From Lachnospiraceae bacterium (GTDB lineage: Bacteria > Bacillota > Clostridia > Lachnospirales > Lachnospiraceae), in the NCBI GenBank assembly GCA_910574885.1, contig CAJTDD010000012.1, positions 62,001 to 126,000 of the forward strand: 64,000 nt of DNA, in the 5' to 3' direction. The position numbers were made by a program, and so were the translations under genes. Shown here in pieces: positions 35,901 to 44,817 of the stretch. The notes under the pieces are model-generated. The model did not search any database, was not told where the DNA came from, and saw only the letters and a program-made list of their open reading frames with translations. Position 1 is the stretch's first letter, and the number at the start of each line of letters is the position of its first letter.

Positions 35901-37322
35901 TTAGAAACGGAAATCTCTCCGGTTATTTTCACGTATCAGTTTCAGGTTCTCAAGTACGACTGCCCGTGCCTTCTCGTTTGGCACATTCAAGACTTCTTTG
36001 TCAATCAGCTTATCCCCGATTGCCTTAGTCGCCGGGGAAGCATAGTCCATCAGGTACTCCTCAAGGGTCATCAGCGCATTGGGATGGCAGCAGTTCTGAA
36101 TCTGTCCGCTTTTGCACAGGGACATGAAACGGTCGCCTGTCCGTCCTTCCCGGTAGCACGCCGTGCAGAAGCTGGGAAGATAGTCCATCTCCATCAGCCA
36201 CCTTACCACCTCGTCCAGCGTGCGGTTGTCGATGACGTCGAACTGCTCGGATTTCGCGTCTTCCGGCTCCGGCTCGCAGTAACCGCCCACGCTGGTCTTC
36301 GAGCCGCCGCTGATTTGGGAAATGCCCAGATGGAGCACACGTTCGCGGGTCTTCTGGCTTTCGCGGGTGGAAATAATCATGCCTGTGTAAGGAACAGCAA
36401 TTCGGATGCAGGCAACGATTTTCGCGAATGTGTCGTCGTCGATACCGTTTGTAAAGGAATCCGCATCAATATCATCGGCATTGCGCAGCCTTGGCACGCT
36501 GATGGTGTGCGGACCGACGCCGAAGGCGGCTTCTAAGTGTTCCGCATGCATCAAAAGCCCGGCAAATTCGTAGCGGTATTTATCAAGGCCGAAGAGTACC
36601 CCCACGCCTACGTCGTCAATCCCGCCCTCCATGGCCCGGTCCATGGCCGTAGTGTGATAGTCATAGTCGTGCTTAGGGCCGGTAGGGTGGAGTTCCAGAT
36701 AACTTTCTTTATGGTATGTCTCTTGGAACAGGATATAGGTGCCGATACCGGCTTCTTTCAGCAGACGGTAATTGTCTACGGTGGTAGCCGCAATATTGAT
36801 GTTAACCCGGCGGATGGCGCCGTTTTTATGCTTAATGCTGTAAATGGTGTTGATGCAGTCCAGATAGTAGTCCATGGTATTGTGGACCGGGTCTTCGCCT
36901 GCTTCTAAGGCAAGCCGTTTATGCCCCATGTCCTGAAGGGCGATTACTTCCCGGCGGATTTCTTCCTGTGTCAGTTTCTTCCTGGCAATGTGCTTGTTCT
37001 TCATGTGGTACGGACAGTAGGTGCAGCCGTTAATACAGTAGTTGGACAGGTACAGCGGCGCAAATAGGACGATTCGGTTGCCGTAGAAGTCTTTCTTGAT
37101 CTGTTCTGCCAGCCGGAAGATTTTCTGGTTCATTTCCGCATCGTCACAGGCAAGAAGGACGGATGCCTCCCGGTGGGACAGTCCTTTGCGCAGCGCGGCT
37201 TTTTCAATCAGAGATTCGATGAGTTCAGAATTGTTCTTGTTCTCGTCGGCATAGGCGAGAGTGTTCAGAATCTCCTCATGGTTGATAAATTCTTCGGGAT
37301 TTTTGGAATGGACGTCATACAT
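35901..37322 (-). CDS. hydG: [FeFe]-hydrogenase maturation radical SAM protein HydG
   Basis: 473 residues. CINGCTYCPYH is the C-x3-C-x2-C radical SAM motif. Near the C-terminus FCTACYREGRTGD and NCCHPNA carry the second cluster ligands unique to HydG. It cleaves tyrosine to deliver CO and cyanide to the H-cluster. Second in the operon, 87 bases before hydF, with AGGAGG upstream of the ATG. Confidence 0.96.
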   Translation of the reverse strand: MYDVHSKNPEEFINHEEILNTLAYADENKNNSELIESLIEKAALRKGLSHREASVLLACDDAEMNQKIFRLAEQIKKDFYGNRIVLFAPLYLSNYCINGCTYCPYHMKNKHIARKKLTQEEIRREVIALQDMGHKRLALEAGEDPVHNTMDYYLDCINTIYSIKHKNGAIRRVNINIAATTVDNYRLLKEAGIGTYILFQETYHKESYLELHPTGPKHDYDYHTTAMDRAMEGGIDDVGVGVLFGLDKYRYEFAGLLMHAEHLEAAFGVGPHTISVPRLRNADDIDADSFTNGIDDDTFAKIVACIRIAVPYTGMIISTRESQKTRERVLHLGISQISGGSKTSVGGYCEPEPEDAKSEQFDVIDNRTLDEVVRWLMEMDYLPSFCTACYREGRTGDRFMSLCKSGQIQNCCHPNALMTLEEYLMDYASPATKAIGDKLIDKEVLNVPNEKARAVVLENLKLIRENNRRDFRF

Positions 37323-37352
37323 GTTTTTTTCCTCCTAATTATGATTTATATT

Positions 37353-37420
37353 GATACCTTAATGGACGAAGTCCACCTGCCCCGTCAGGGGCATGAATTG
37401 CGGTGTGCCATTTGGGTATT
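37353..37420 (-). repeat. Dispersed palindromic element, copy A
   Basis: Read on the minus strand it begins near AATACCC and ends GGTATC. The core CATGCCCCTGACGGGGC and GGTGGACTTCGTCC match copy C at 47469-47536 almost exactly. It fills the gap between hydE and hydG, three bases from the hydE stop, in the direction of transcription. Confidence 0.85.
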
Positions 37421-37423
37421 TTG

Positions 37424-38470
37424 TCAGTTCAGAGAATCGCCCCGTGCGGTGACGATTCGGTAGCCGATGGCTTCCATGCGTCTTTCCAGGCAGCTTCTGC
37501 ATTCTGCGGCTTCGTCGCCGGTGCAGATTTTGTTGTCGTACAGGGAGTAGTCTTTGCGGACGCCAGTCGGCGACAGGTTCGGCATCACCACGTTTGCGCC
37601 GGAGAGGATGCCTAATTCCCGCCCGTTGGGGTCGATGGTTCCAAGGGCTGTGGTCGCCGGAAGCAGTGCCTTTGGGAGCATAAGCCTTAAAAGTCCCAGC
37701 ATGAACAGGGTTAGCTCTAGCGTGCCGGAAGTCTGGCCTGCAAATGGGGTGTCGCGGTGTACGATGAACGGACCGATTCCGACCATATGGGGATTTAGTT
37801 CCCGTATGAACAGCATATCCTCCGCCAGGTGTTCTGCCGTCTGGTAAGGCGAACCGACCATGAATCCGGTTCCCACCTGATAGCCGATTTCTTTCAGGTT
37901 CCACAGACATTCCTTCCTTGCTTTTGCGGTGAGGGAAGGCGGGTGAAGCCTGGAATAATGGATGGAGTTGCTGGTTTCATGGCGTAAAAGGTAGCGGTCG
38001 GCGCCGGCTTCAAAATATTGCCTGTAACTTTCGCGGGATTTCTCGCCGATGGACAGAGTAAGGGCGCAGTCTGGGTATCGGTCTTTGATACTGCTTATCA
38101 GGCGGACGATTCTTTCGTCCGTGTAAAATGCGTCCTCCCCGCCTTGAAGTACAAAGGTGCGAAAACCCAGTCCATATCCGGTACGGCAGCAGTCAAGGAT
38201 GTCCTCTTCCGAGAGCCGGTAGCGGTTGGCATGGGAATTGCTTTTGCGGATTCCACAGTACAGGCAGTCGTTTTTGCAGTAGTTGGTAAATTCAATCAGT
38301 CCGCGTATATAGACGTCATGCCCGTAATGGATGTGGCGTTCTTCCCGGGCGAGGGCGAATAGGTATTCGGCGGCTTCGGGAGTACGTTCCGTGATGAGCT
38401 GTACCCATTCATGCTTTGTGAGAGTGCGGTCTTCTTTTAGTTTGTCAATGAGAAATATTTGTTTCTGCAT
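37424..38470 (-). CDS. hydE: [FeFe]-hydrogenase maturation radical SAM protein HydE
   Basis: 348 residues. CKNDCLYCGIR is the radical SAM C-x3-C-x2-C motif, followed by VLQGGED and a BioB-like barrel. LLRHETSN and GTGFMVGSPYQT are typical of HydE. It takes part in making the dithiomethylamine bridge of the H-cluster. First gene of the operon, preceded by CAGGAGTG and by a long leader with a terminator (38494-38683). No hydrogenase structural gene lies in the window. Confidence 0.95.
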   Translation of the reverse strand: MQKQIFLIDKLKEDRTLTKHEWVQLITERTPEAAEYLFALAREERHIHYGHDVYIRGLIEFTNYCKNDCLYCGIRKSNSHANRYRLSEEDILDCCRTGYGLGFRTFVLQGGEDAFYTDERIVRLISSIKDRYPDCALTLSIGEKSRESYRQYFEAGADRYLLRHETSNSIHYSRLHPPSLTAKARKECLWNLKEIGYQVGTGFMVGSPYQTAEHLAEDMLFIRELNPHMVGIGPFIVHRDTPFAGQTSGTLELTLFMLGLLRLMLPKALLPATTALGTIDPNGRELGILSGANVVMPNLSPTGVRKDYSLYDNKICTGDEAAECRSCLERRMEAIGYRIVTARGDSLN

Positions 38471-38493
38471 AAATCACTCCTGTGCAAATAAAA

Positions 38494-38683
38494 GGACCTG
38501 ACGCAAGTAAGGCGTCAGGTCCTGATGGTCTGTATGGACAGTCCTTAAAAGGGCAGGAAATCCCTACCCAGTAATCCTATCTGAATCTGTGCGCCTTTTC
38601 ACGCAGCATATGCTGAAATATCATCAGAATACCTTTGTGATCAGTACATCTGTTATTATAGCATAAGGACTTGTGGGGGACAA
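38494..38683 (-). promoter_or_regulatory. hydE leader: promoter, structured RNA and intrinsic terminator (attenuator candidate)
   Basis: On the minus strand TTGTCC (38683-38678) and TATAAT (38660-38655) are 17 bases apart. The transcript would have about 175 bases before hydE. It contains CAGCATATGCTG (38604-38615), a GGGTAGG/CCTGCCC stem (38569-38551), and finally GGACCTGACGC/GCGTCAGGTCC (38494-38522), an 11-base-pair perfect hairpin followed by TTTTATTT, 24 bases before the start codon. A terminator between promoter and first gene implies conditional readthrough. I do not recognise it as a known riboswitch or T-box. Confidence 0.65.
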
Positions 38684-38737
38684 TGAAAGTTTAAGTTTTC
38701 ACAATATAAATCGTCAAGCACAATATCGTTTTGAGGG

Positions 38738-38766
38738 TTGACAATCCGCCCCTATCCCTCTATACT
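38738..38766 (+). promoter_or_regulatory. Sigma-A promoter of the 28-codon ORF / rtcB
   Basis: TTGACA (38738-38743) and TATACT (38761-38766), 17-base spacer. It is divergent from the hydE promoter 55 bases away. Confidence 0.8.
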
Positions 38767-38817
38767 GTACATAGTAATTTAGAAATCACAGATTCATTGC
38801 ATGAAAGGAGGACAATT

Positions 38818-38904
38818 ATGAGTTATTCAGATTATGTATTCAGTAACTTAACAACGGTTTTCAAAGAGAGCGGGTTGTCCGAATTTCATTTCAGGACGAG
38901 ATAA
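38818..38904 (+). CDS. 28-residue small protein or leader peptide upstream of rtcB
   Basis: MSYSDYVFSNLTTVFKESGL opens an ORF of 28 codons ending at TAA 38902. It has AAAGGAGG at 38804-38811 and a near-consensus promoter, so translation is likely. The 160 bases between it and rtcB contain CCCTATTTTGGGGG followed by a T-run (to about 39006), a possible weak terminator. It may be a leader peptide regulating rtcB, a free small protein, or the relic of a larger gene. I recognise no homologue. Confidence 0.55.
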   Translation: MSYSDYVFSNLTTVFKESGLSEFHFRTR

Positions 38905-39065
38905 CAGTCGTTTTATCCATGTCCATTTACCCAAGGCTGCCGTAAGGTTTAGAGCCGTTTCAGGCAATCCGTCATCTCTGGCCCTATTTTGGGGGTGTCT
39001 TTTTTGTACTCATTTTGCAGGAAAGCACCGTTTGGAATCGGACATATTAGCAGAGAAAGGATTAT

Positions 39066-40187
39066 ATGAAAATAGTAGATGGAGTCTATACTTCAGCAAA
39101 AATATTCACAGAACAGATTGAAGATTATGCATCTGCACAGATTCAGATGCTTTGTGACAATGCGGCGTTTGCGGGCTGCAAAATCAGAATCATGCCAGAC
39201 GTACACCCGGGAAAGGTAGGGACAATTGGGTTTACTTCGAGTATAGGAGATAAGATACTGCCAAATGTCGTGGGCATTGATATCGGATGCGGCGTCACTT
39301 TGGCGAGATTAAAACAGAAAAAGGCAGAATTTCAGAAATTAGATAAGGTCATCAGGAGATGTGTCCCGGCAGGGTTCCAGATTCGTCAGGAACCACATCG
39401 GTTTATTACGGATTTTGATTTCATGGGGCTGCATTGTATTGAGCATATCAATGTCGAGAAGCTGGGATTGAGTCTTGGAACTCTTGGCGGTGGGAATCAT
39501 TTTATCGAAATTGACCAGGATAAAGAAGGATATCTCTGGGCGGCAATCCATTCCGGCAGCCGCAGGCTTGGAAAAGAGGTGACGGAATACTATCTGACGA
39601 AAGGTCAGAAGGCATTGAAAAAAGAAGGCGTTTCCGTTCCCTACGAGCTGACCTATCTGGAAGGCAGGTTGATGGAGGAGTATCTTCATGACGTCCGTAT
39701 CGTGCAGGAATATGCTATGCTTAACCGGGAGGCAATTCTGGATGAATTGGCGAAAGGCATGAAATGGAAGGTTCAGGAGCAGTTTTCCTCCGTCCATAAT
39801 TATATCGATGATTCCGGGGATGAGGCCATCCTGCGCAAAGGGGCAGTCTCGGCGAAGAAAGACGAGCCGGTGGCAATTCCCGTCAACGCACGGGACGGTA
39901 TCTTGCTTGGAGTTGGAAAGGGGAATGGGGATTGGAATGATTCCGCTCCCCACGGCGCCGGACGGAAGATGAAGCGGGAAGAGGTGGCAAAGAGATTTAC
40001 CGTCCCGCAGTTCAAGGCGCAGATGAAGGGAATCTACAGCACTTGTATCGGAAAAGACACGCTGGACGAGGCGCCGTTTGCCTATCGAAGCCTTGGAGAG
40101 ATAGAAGGCTTAATTGAGGATACCGTAGAGGTCAGGGGGCGGCTTCTCCCTGTTTATAGTTTCAAAGCCGGAAGGGAGAAGTGGTAG
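39066..40187 (+). CDS. rtcB: RNA-splicing ligase RtcB
   Basis: 373 residues. MPDVHPGKVGTIGF, NVVGIDIGCGV (metal-binding Cys), GGGNHFIE, AAIHSGSRRLG and DSAPHGAGRKM, whose His is guanylylated, are all family hallmarks. RtcB joins 3'-phosphate or 2',3'-cyclic phosphate RNA ends to 5'-OH ends using GTP and Mn2+. It is shorter than the E. coli enzyme but has every motif. Two remnants of RlaP-type nucleotidyltransferases, also linked to RNA repair, lie at 45769-46658. AGAAAGGA precedes the ATG. Confidence 0.93.
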   Translation: MKIVDGVYTSAKIFTEQIEDYASAQIQMLCDNAAFAGCKIRIMPDVHPGKVGTIGFTSSIGDKILPNVVGIDIGCGVTLARLKQKKAEFQKLDKVIRRCVPAGFQIRQEPHRFITDFDFMGLHCIEHINVEKLGLSLGTLGGGNHFIEIDQDKEGYLWAAIHSGSRRLGKEVTEYYLTKGQKALKKEGVSVPYELTYLEGRLMEEYLHDVRIVQEYAMLNREAILDELAKGMKWKVQEQFSSVHNYIDDSGDEAILRKGAVSAKKDEPVAIPVNARDGILLGVGKGNGDWNDSAPHGAGRKMKREEVAKRFTVPQFKAQMKGIYSTCIGKDTLDEAPFAYRSLGEIEGLIEDTVEVRGRLLPVYSFKAGREKW

Positions 40188-40192
40188 GACAT

Positions 40193-41296
40193 CTAATGGC
40201 GCCGGAACCGGTAATATCCGGTGAACATCCCTCCGGCGCCGACTGCGAGCGCAATACACAGATGAAGCGCCATCTGGTTTGCGGAGAATCCGAATCCTGT
40301 GCTCATTGGAAGGTAGATCGGCATGGAAGTCATAAAATGGCTTATGATTCTTGACAGCGCCATGTCTAAGGGAAGCATCCTTCCAAGAATCTTAATCCAG
40401 ACAACGGGGAACAGATAGCCGGAAAGGGCAAGTATCAGCGCAAGGAAAGGGCTATGGCACGCCGCCGAGATTCCTGCCACCATGCCGGTGAGGAGCAGGG
40501 CTCCAATGATGCCGAGGCATGTGATATATAGGAAAAAGCCAAGGACGCTTTCCGGGCAGTAGCCAAAAGGCGTGGCAAAATTCAGGAGAATGGAGGAAGC
40601 ATCCAGTCCTTGTACTCCGTATACGGCAAGGTAGATTCCCCACAGATAGGCGCAGGCTCCTAAAGTCAGGGCGACTGCGAAGCAGGCGGATGCAAGGATT
40701 TTCATCCAGATTCCGCTTGCCCTTCCGCGGCGTGTGGTACGCAGGATGTCCGCCGTTTTTAGCTGGTACTCCTCGGCAAAGACCGGGGACAGGCCTAAGA
40801 TTAATACGACGAACAGCGCAAGTATGATTAAGACATACATTTCAGCAAAGTCATTCCATCCGTATACATAGTCGAACCGTACTTCGTTTTCCAGAAGGTA
40901 TGCACAGTTATGCTCCCATTCTGCCCCTTCACGAAAATGGATTTCATCCGGGTTATTCCCGTCTGTCTGCAGGAAGTTGGTAAATTCTTCCGTTACAAAA
41001 CGGTTCAAGTAGTTCCCGATTGCATTTCCATTCGCATCATAATAGAAGAAGCCGTAGTCTTTGTAGATTTGGGCAATGGTATCTTCGGTCAGAAGCCCCA
41101 AATAGCGGCTTGCCAATGCCTTATCTTGACGGATTGCCTCCTGTCCGCGGTAAACGGTTTCGTCTATGGTTGTTGTATAGTGGCAGCATTCGTTGTACAG
41201 GCGTATGGTCGCAAAAGCCAGCAGCAGGAATACGCCAAGCCAGATGATTTTCCGGGATTTAATCTTATAAAGTTCTTCTTTCCAGATTGTCCACAT
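40193..41296 (-). CDS. ABC transporter permease, ABC-2 type
   Basis: 367 residues. One helix near the N-terminus (IIWLGVFLLLAFATIRLY), a large external loop of about 110 residues, then five helices, the layout of ABC-2 permeases for antibiotics or peptides. Start 41296 has GAGGAGG upstream; the open frame extends to 41314. It is last in the sigma-membrane protein-ATPase-permease operon. A palindromic repeat (copy B) separates it from the ATPase gene. Confidence 0.75.
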   Translation of the reverse strand: MWTIWKEELYKIKSRKIIWLGVFLLLAFATIRLYNECCHYTTTIDETVYRGQEAIRQDKALASRYLGLLTEDTIAQIYKDYGFFYYDANGNAIGNYLNRFVTEEFTNFLQTDGNNPDEIHFREGAEWEHNCAYLLENEVRFDYVYGWNDFAEMYVLIILALFVVLILGLSPVFAEEYQLKTADILRTTRRGRASGIWMKILASACFAVALTLGACAYLWGIYLAVYGVQGLDASSILLNFATPFGYCPESVLGFFLYITCLGIIGALLLTGMVAGISAACHSPFLALILALSGYLFPVVWIKILGRMLPLDMALSRIISHFMTSMPIYLPMSTGFGFSANQMALHLCIALAVGAGGMFTGYYRFRRH

Positions 41297-41319
41297 GTTT
41301 AGACACCTCCTCAAAATGA

Positions 41320-41369
41320 TATACCCATCCGGGTATCCCGTGAAGCAAGCCCCTAAGGGGGCGGTCGGA

Positions 41370-41389
<20 letters not shown>
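41320..41389 (+). repeat. Dispersed palindromic element, copy B
   Basis: 70 bases bounded by TATACC (41320-41325) and GGTATA (41384-41389). Internal hairpins GCCCCTAAGGGGGC and GGACTAACGTCC correspond to those of copies A and C, with paired changes keeping the stems. Its right 20 bases encode the last residues and stop of the ABC ATPase on the minus strand. Confidence 0.8.
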
Positions 41390-42233
<844 letters not shown>

Positions 42234-42298
42234 AGTTACCTCTCTTTCTGTAAAAATGTTTTGCCGTTTTTGGCGTGAATGGTTTAATTGTGGATGGT

Positions 42299-43081
42299 TT
42301 AATTCAGGCAGATATTGTCGCCATTTTCAATGCTGCCAAGCAGACGGCAGATTTGTGCTATGCACATGAGCAGTCCGGCGGCAGCCAATATCTGCCAGAT
42401 GATAAAGTATCCCGGCTGATACGCAGAATCCCATAACAGGGGAAAGAGCGCAAGGATACCGCACAGTAAGCCAAGGGCAAACGAGCGGAAACCGGAAGAA
42501 GTATTTCTAAGGCGTACCAGCATGTGCAGGTACAGGGTGTCCGACCACAGGAAGGGAACCAGCATATAGGTCAAGGAGGCTAGGACCTCCCCAGGATTTC
42601 CATCTCCTGTAAGGATTAAAAATAAGGACAAAATGGCGAAATCGGCAATCCCAGCTTCCAGCATCCGGATACATACCATCTGTTTTAAATTCAGGTAAAG
42701 GGTCTGTTCCAGCTCTGCCATATGCCAGGAGAACAGGTTCGCTACATGGCCAAGGCAGATGTTTCCTGCAAATACCAGAAATACGGAGCATGCGGCGAGG
42801 GTTTCCGTGCCGTCTGCCTGCCGTCTGCGTAAGATCATTACCAGAAACATGGCCGTCAGCAGGAGAAGCCCTTGGAGAAGCCAATGTTTCCATGAACGGA
42901 AACGGAGCTGGTTCCATAGCTGTTCCCAGAATGTGGGATAATGCCGAATCTGCTTCCGGGCGGCTTCCAGCCGGATTGCGGCCAACTTTTGAGCCTTTTT
43001 CGTTTCGTCCAGCGGGAATTTCCATTCTGTAACCGTTTTTTTAATTCTCTCTGGTTCAGTATTGTTTTTGTGTATTATCAC
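42299..43081 (-). CDS. Membrane protein, probable anti-sigma or ABC-associated subunit
   Basis: 260 residues. About 70 cytoplasmic, charged residues (TVTEWKFPLDETKKAQKLAA...) precede six hydrophobic segments. No family is recognised with certainty. Encoded 29 bases after the sigma factor and ahead of the ATPase and permease, it may be the membrane-bound partner that holds the sigma factor, or a second permease. AGAAAGGAGAATT lies before the start. Confidence 0.6.
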   Translation of the reverse strand: MIIHKNNTEPERIKKTVTEWKFPLDETKKAQKLAAIRLEAARKQIRHYPTFWEQLWNQLRFRSWKHWLLQGLLLLTAMFLVMILRRRQADGTETLAACSVFLVFAGNICLGHVANLFSWHMAELEQTLYLNLKQMVCIRMLEAGIADFAILSLFLILTGDGNPGEVLASLTYMLVPFLWSDTLYLHMLVRLRNTSSGFRSFALGLLCGILALFPLLWDSAYQPGYFIIWQILAAAGLLMCIAQICRLLGSIENGDNICLN

Positions 43082-43110
43082 TTCAATGAATTCTCCTTTC
43101 TAGGTTCATT

Positions 43111-43650
43111 TTAAGTAAAATCACTTTGATGAAGCAGTTCTTTCAGCCGGGAAAGTCCCTGACGGATGCGGGATTTTACTGCATCGCAAGAGACCCCGGT
43201 CATCCGGGCTATTTCTCGGTTCTTATATCCATAAAAGTGATGGAGGAGCACGGCTTCCCGCTGGGGTTCCGGGATTTTTCTAAGGGCGTCAGACAGGAGC
43301 AGCGTGTTTTCCGAAGTATGCGGATTGCTGGGGGGATTTGCGGATTGCAGAGTTTCTATGCATTCCAGTGATTCTGGATTCCTAAGCGGCCGTGTATCTG
43401 CCCGCAGGTATTCACGGCACAGGTTCATGGCGATGGTCAGGAGATAGCCTTTTAGGTTGCGGTATTGATAATGGTCTACATATTTTATAAAACGCAGGAA
43501 GGTATCCTGTGCAAGGTCGTAGGCATCTTCCCGGCTGCCGGTCTGGTAGCAGCAGAAATAATAGATGTCGTCATAGTATTTGCCGGCAATCTCGTTCAAA
43601 TATTCTGTTTGTCCGTTATGAATCCGCCGAATCAGCTCCTTGTCCTCCAA
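43111..43650 (-). CDS. ECF-type RNA polymerase sigma factor
   Basis: 179 residues with sigma region 2 (DDIYYFCCYQTGSREDAYDL, AQDTFLRFIKYVD) and region 4 (PEPQREAVLLHHFYGYKNRE, IARMTGVSCDAVKSRIRQGL). The frame is open to 43821 but those residues are not sigma-like. A TTG at 43650, seven bases after GGAGGAG, gives a normal start. First of a four-gene operon with a membrane protein and an ABC exporter, a common layout for envelope-stress or antibiotic response. Confidence 0.88.
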   Translation of the reverse strand: MEDKELIRRIHNGQTEYLNEIAGKYYDDIYYFCCYQTGSREDAYDLAQDTFLRFIKYVDHYQYRNLKGYLLTIAMNLCREYLRADTRPLRNPESLECIETLQSANPPSNPHTSENTLLLSDALRKIPEPQREAVLLHHFYGYKNREIARMTGVSCDAVKSRIRQGLSRLKELLHQSDFT

Positions 43651-43779
43651 AGCTAATCTCCTCCCTGGTGTAATGGTGTAAAACGTCTTACAATTAATAT
43701 AACTCTTTTTATCTGAAAAAGGAGTCAGAAAAGCGGAAGAAAAATTAATTAAGAAAAACAAACATTTGTTCTGTTTTGG

Positions 43780-43809
43780 TTGACATGTGAATAGAGTACG
43801 TGATATAAT
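43780..43809 (+). promoter_or_regulatory. Sigma-A promoter of the Panacea operon
   Basis: TTGACA (43780-43785) and TATAAT (43804-43809), both perfect, 18-base spacer. Confidence 0.85.
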
Positions 43810-43856
43810 TTTTTTAGACATAAGTGGCGGTAATATTATTTAAGAAGGAGTACGTC

Positions 43857-44330
43857 ATGAAAAAGTATAAGGCAATCGATATTGCAAGATGGTTTATTGA
43901 CAGGAATTGTGAGGATGTCAATAATGGAGAAGATGAAAAGATGACACTTTTGAAACTTTTGAAGCTGCTATATTATGCAGAGGGTTGCTCGCTCGCATTG
44001 GATAGGGGGTCGCTATTTGATGAAAAGATATTGGCATGGGAGCATGGCCCGGTAGTAGAAGAAGTGTGGAGAAGTTTTGGCAATGCGTATGATTTGCAGA
44101 CAGATGAGGAGGATATGGTAAGAAGTTTATCTAAAATCAGTGAGGAAGATAAAGAGTTGCTTGAGGATGTCTATGCCGTTTTTGGAAAATATTCAGCTTC
44201 CGGGCTGCGGAATAAGACTCATGCAGAAAGTCCGTGGCTTAATGCAACTCAGGGAGGCAGGAGGTTCAATTCAGAAATTTCGAGACAGTCGATTATGGAA
44301 TATTTTAAGGAGAACTATGTCAAGAATTAA
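43857..44330 (+). CDS. Panacea-domain (DUF4065) antitoxin candidate
   Basis: 157 residues. AIDIARWFIDRN, MTLLKLLKLLYYAEGCSLAL, AWEHGPVVEEVW and the end region THAESPWLNATQGGRR are the conserved blocks of DUF4065/SocA-like proteins. Panacea-containing antitoxins neutralise many unrelated toxins encoded next to them. ATG 43857 follows GAAGGAGTACGTC. The stop overlaps the next gene by 14 bases, as in known pairs. Confidence 0.85.
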   Translation: MKKYKAIDIARWFIDRNCEDVNNGEDEKMTLLKLLKLLYYAEGCSLALDRGSLFDEKILAWEHGPVVEEVWRSFGNAYDLQTDEEDMVRSLSKISEEDKELLEDVYAVFGKYSASGLRNKTHAESPWLNATQGGRRFNSEISRQSIMEYFKENYVKN

Positions 44331-44757
44331 GGATGACCAGAAAGATTTCATTGATAAACAAGTAGAAGAGCGGTTAAGACGTGCGAACGAAGAGAAACAT
44401 ATAGCCATCAGCTTTGAGCATGAGATATCTAATAACAGTTATAGTCCTGACGGTATACGGGACAAGAATGAAAGACTGAGGTTTTATGAGCAGTTTAGAA
44501 GTAAGATGAAGAATATGACTGGAAAAACATGGAGAAATTTTGGAACAGAAAAGAAGAAAACCGGATACGAAACGTTGCCGTTTAAACAATTTACAAAGAG
44601 TATGCAAGCATCATTGAAACATACGAATATAGTAAGCCCAGATTCAAAATTGGATGTAATAAGAGTAGCTAATGATTATAGGGTTATTGGAAAATATTTA
44701 GCAGGGGTATACTATATCATTGCATATGATATTGCTTTTTCGGCATATAATCATTAG
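44317..44757 (+). CDS. Candidate toxin partner of the Panacea protein
   Basis: 146 residues starting MSRIKDDQKDFIDKQVEERL, rich in Lys and Arg, no membrane helix. The last third, DVIRVANDYRVIGKYLAGVY then YIIAYDIAFSAYNH, looks like a small beta-sheet with a closing Tyr-Asn-His. I recognise no toxin family. The start lies inside the Panacea gene, so it is translated with it. The open frame extends upstream to 44140 but ATG 44317 has TTAAGGAG before it. Assigned as toxin by context only. Confidence 0.6.
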   Translation: MSRIKDDQKDFIDKQVEERLRRANEEKHIAISFEHEISNNSYSPDGIRDKNERLRFYEQFRSKMKNMTGKTWRNFGTEKKKTGYETLPFKQFTKSMQASLKHTNIVSPDSKLDVIRVANDYRVIGKYLAGVYYIIAYDIAFSAYNH

Positions 44758-44817
44758 ATTTGTACCATAAAGGAGTAAAAACTAAAAACAGAATAAATAT
44801 CACGGGAGGAAAAGACA

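Noticed and set aside
38494-38683. T-box or known riboswitch upstream of hydE
   Set aside because: No T-box GGTGG core and no recognised riboswitch core; kept as an unknown leader instead.
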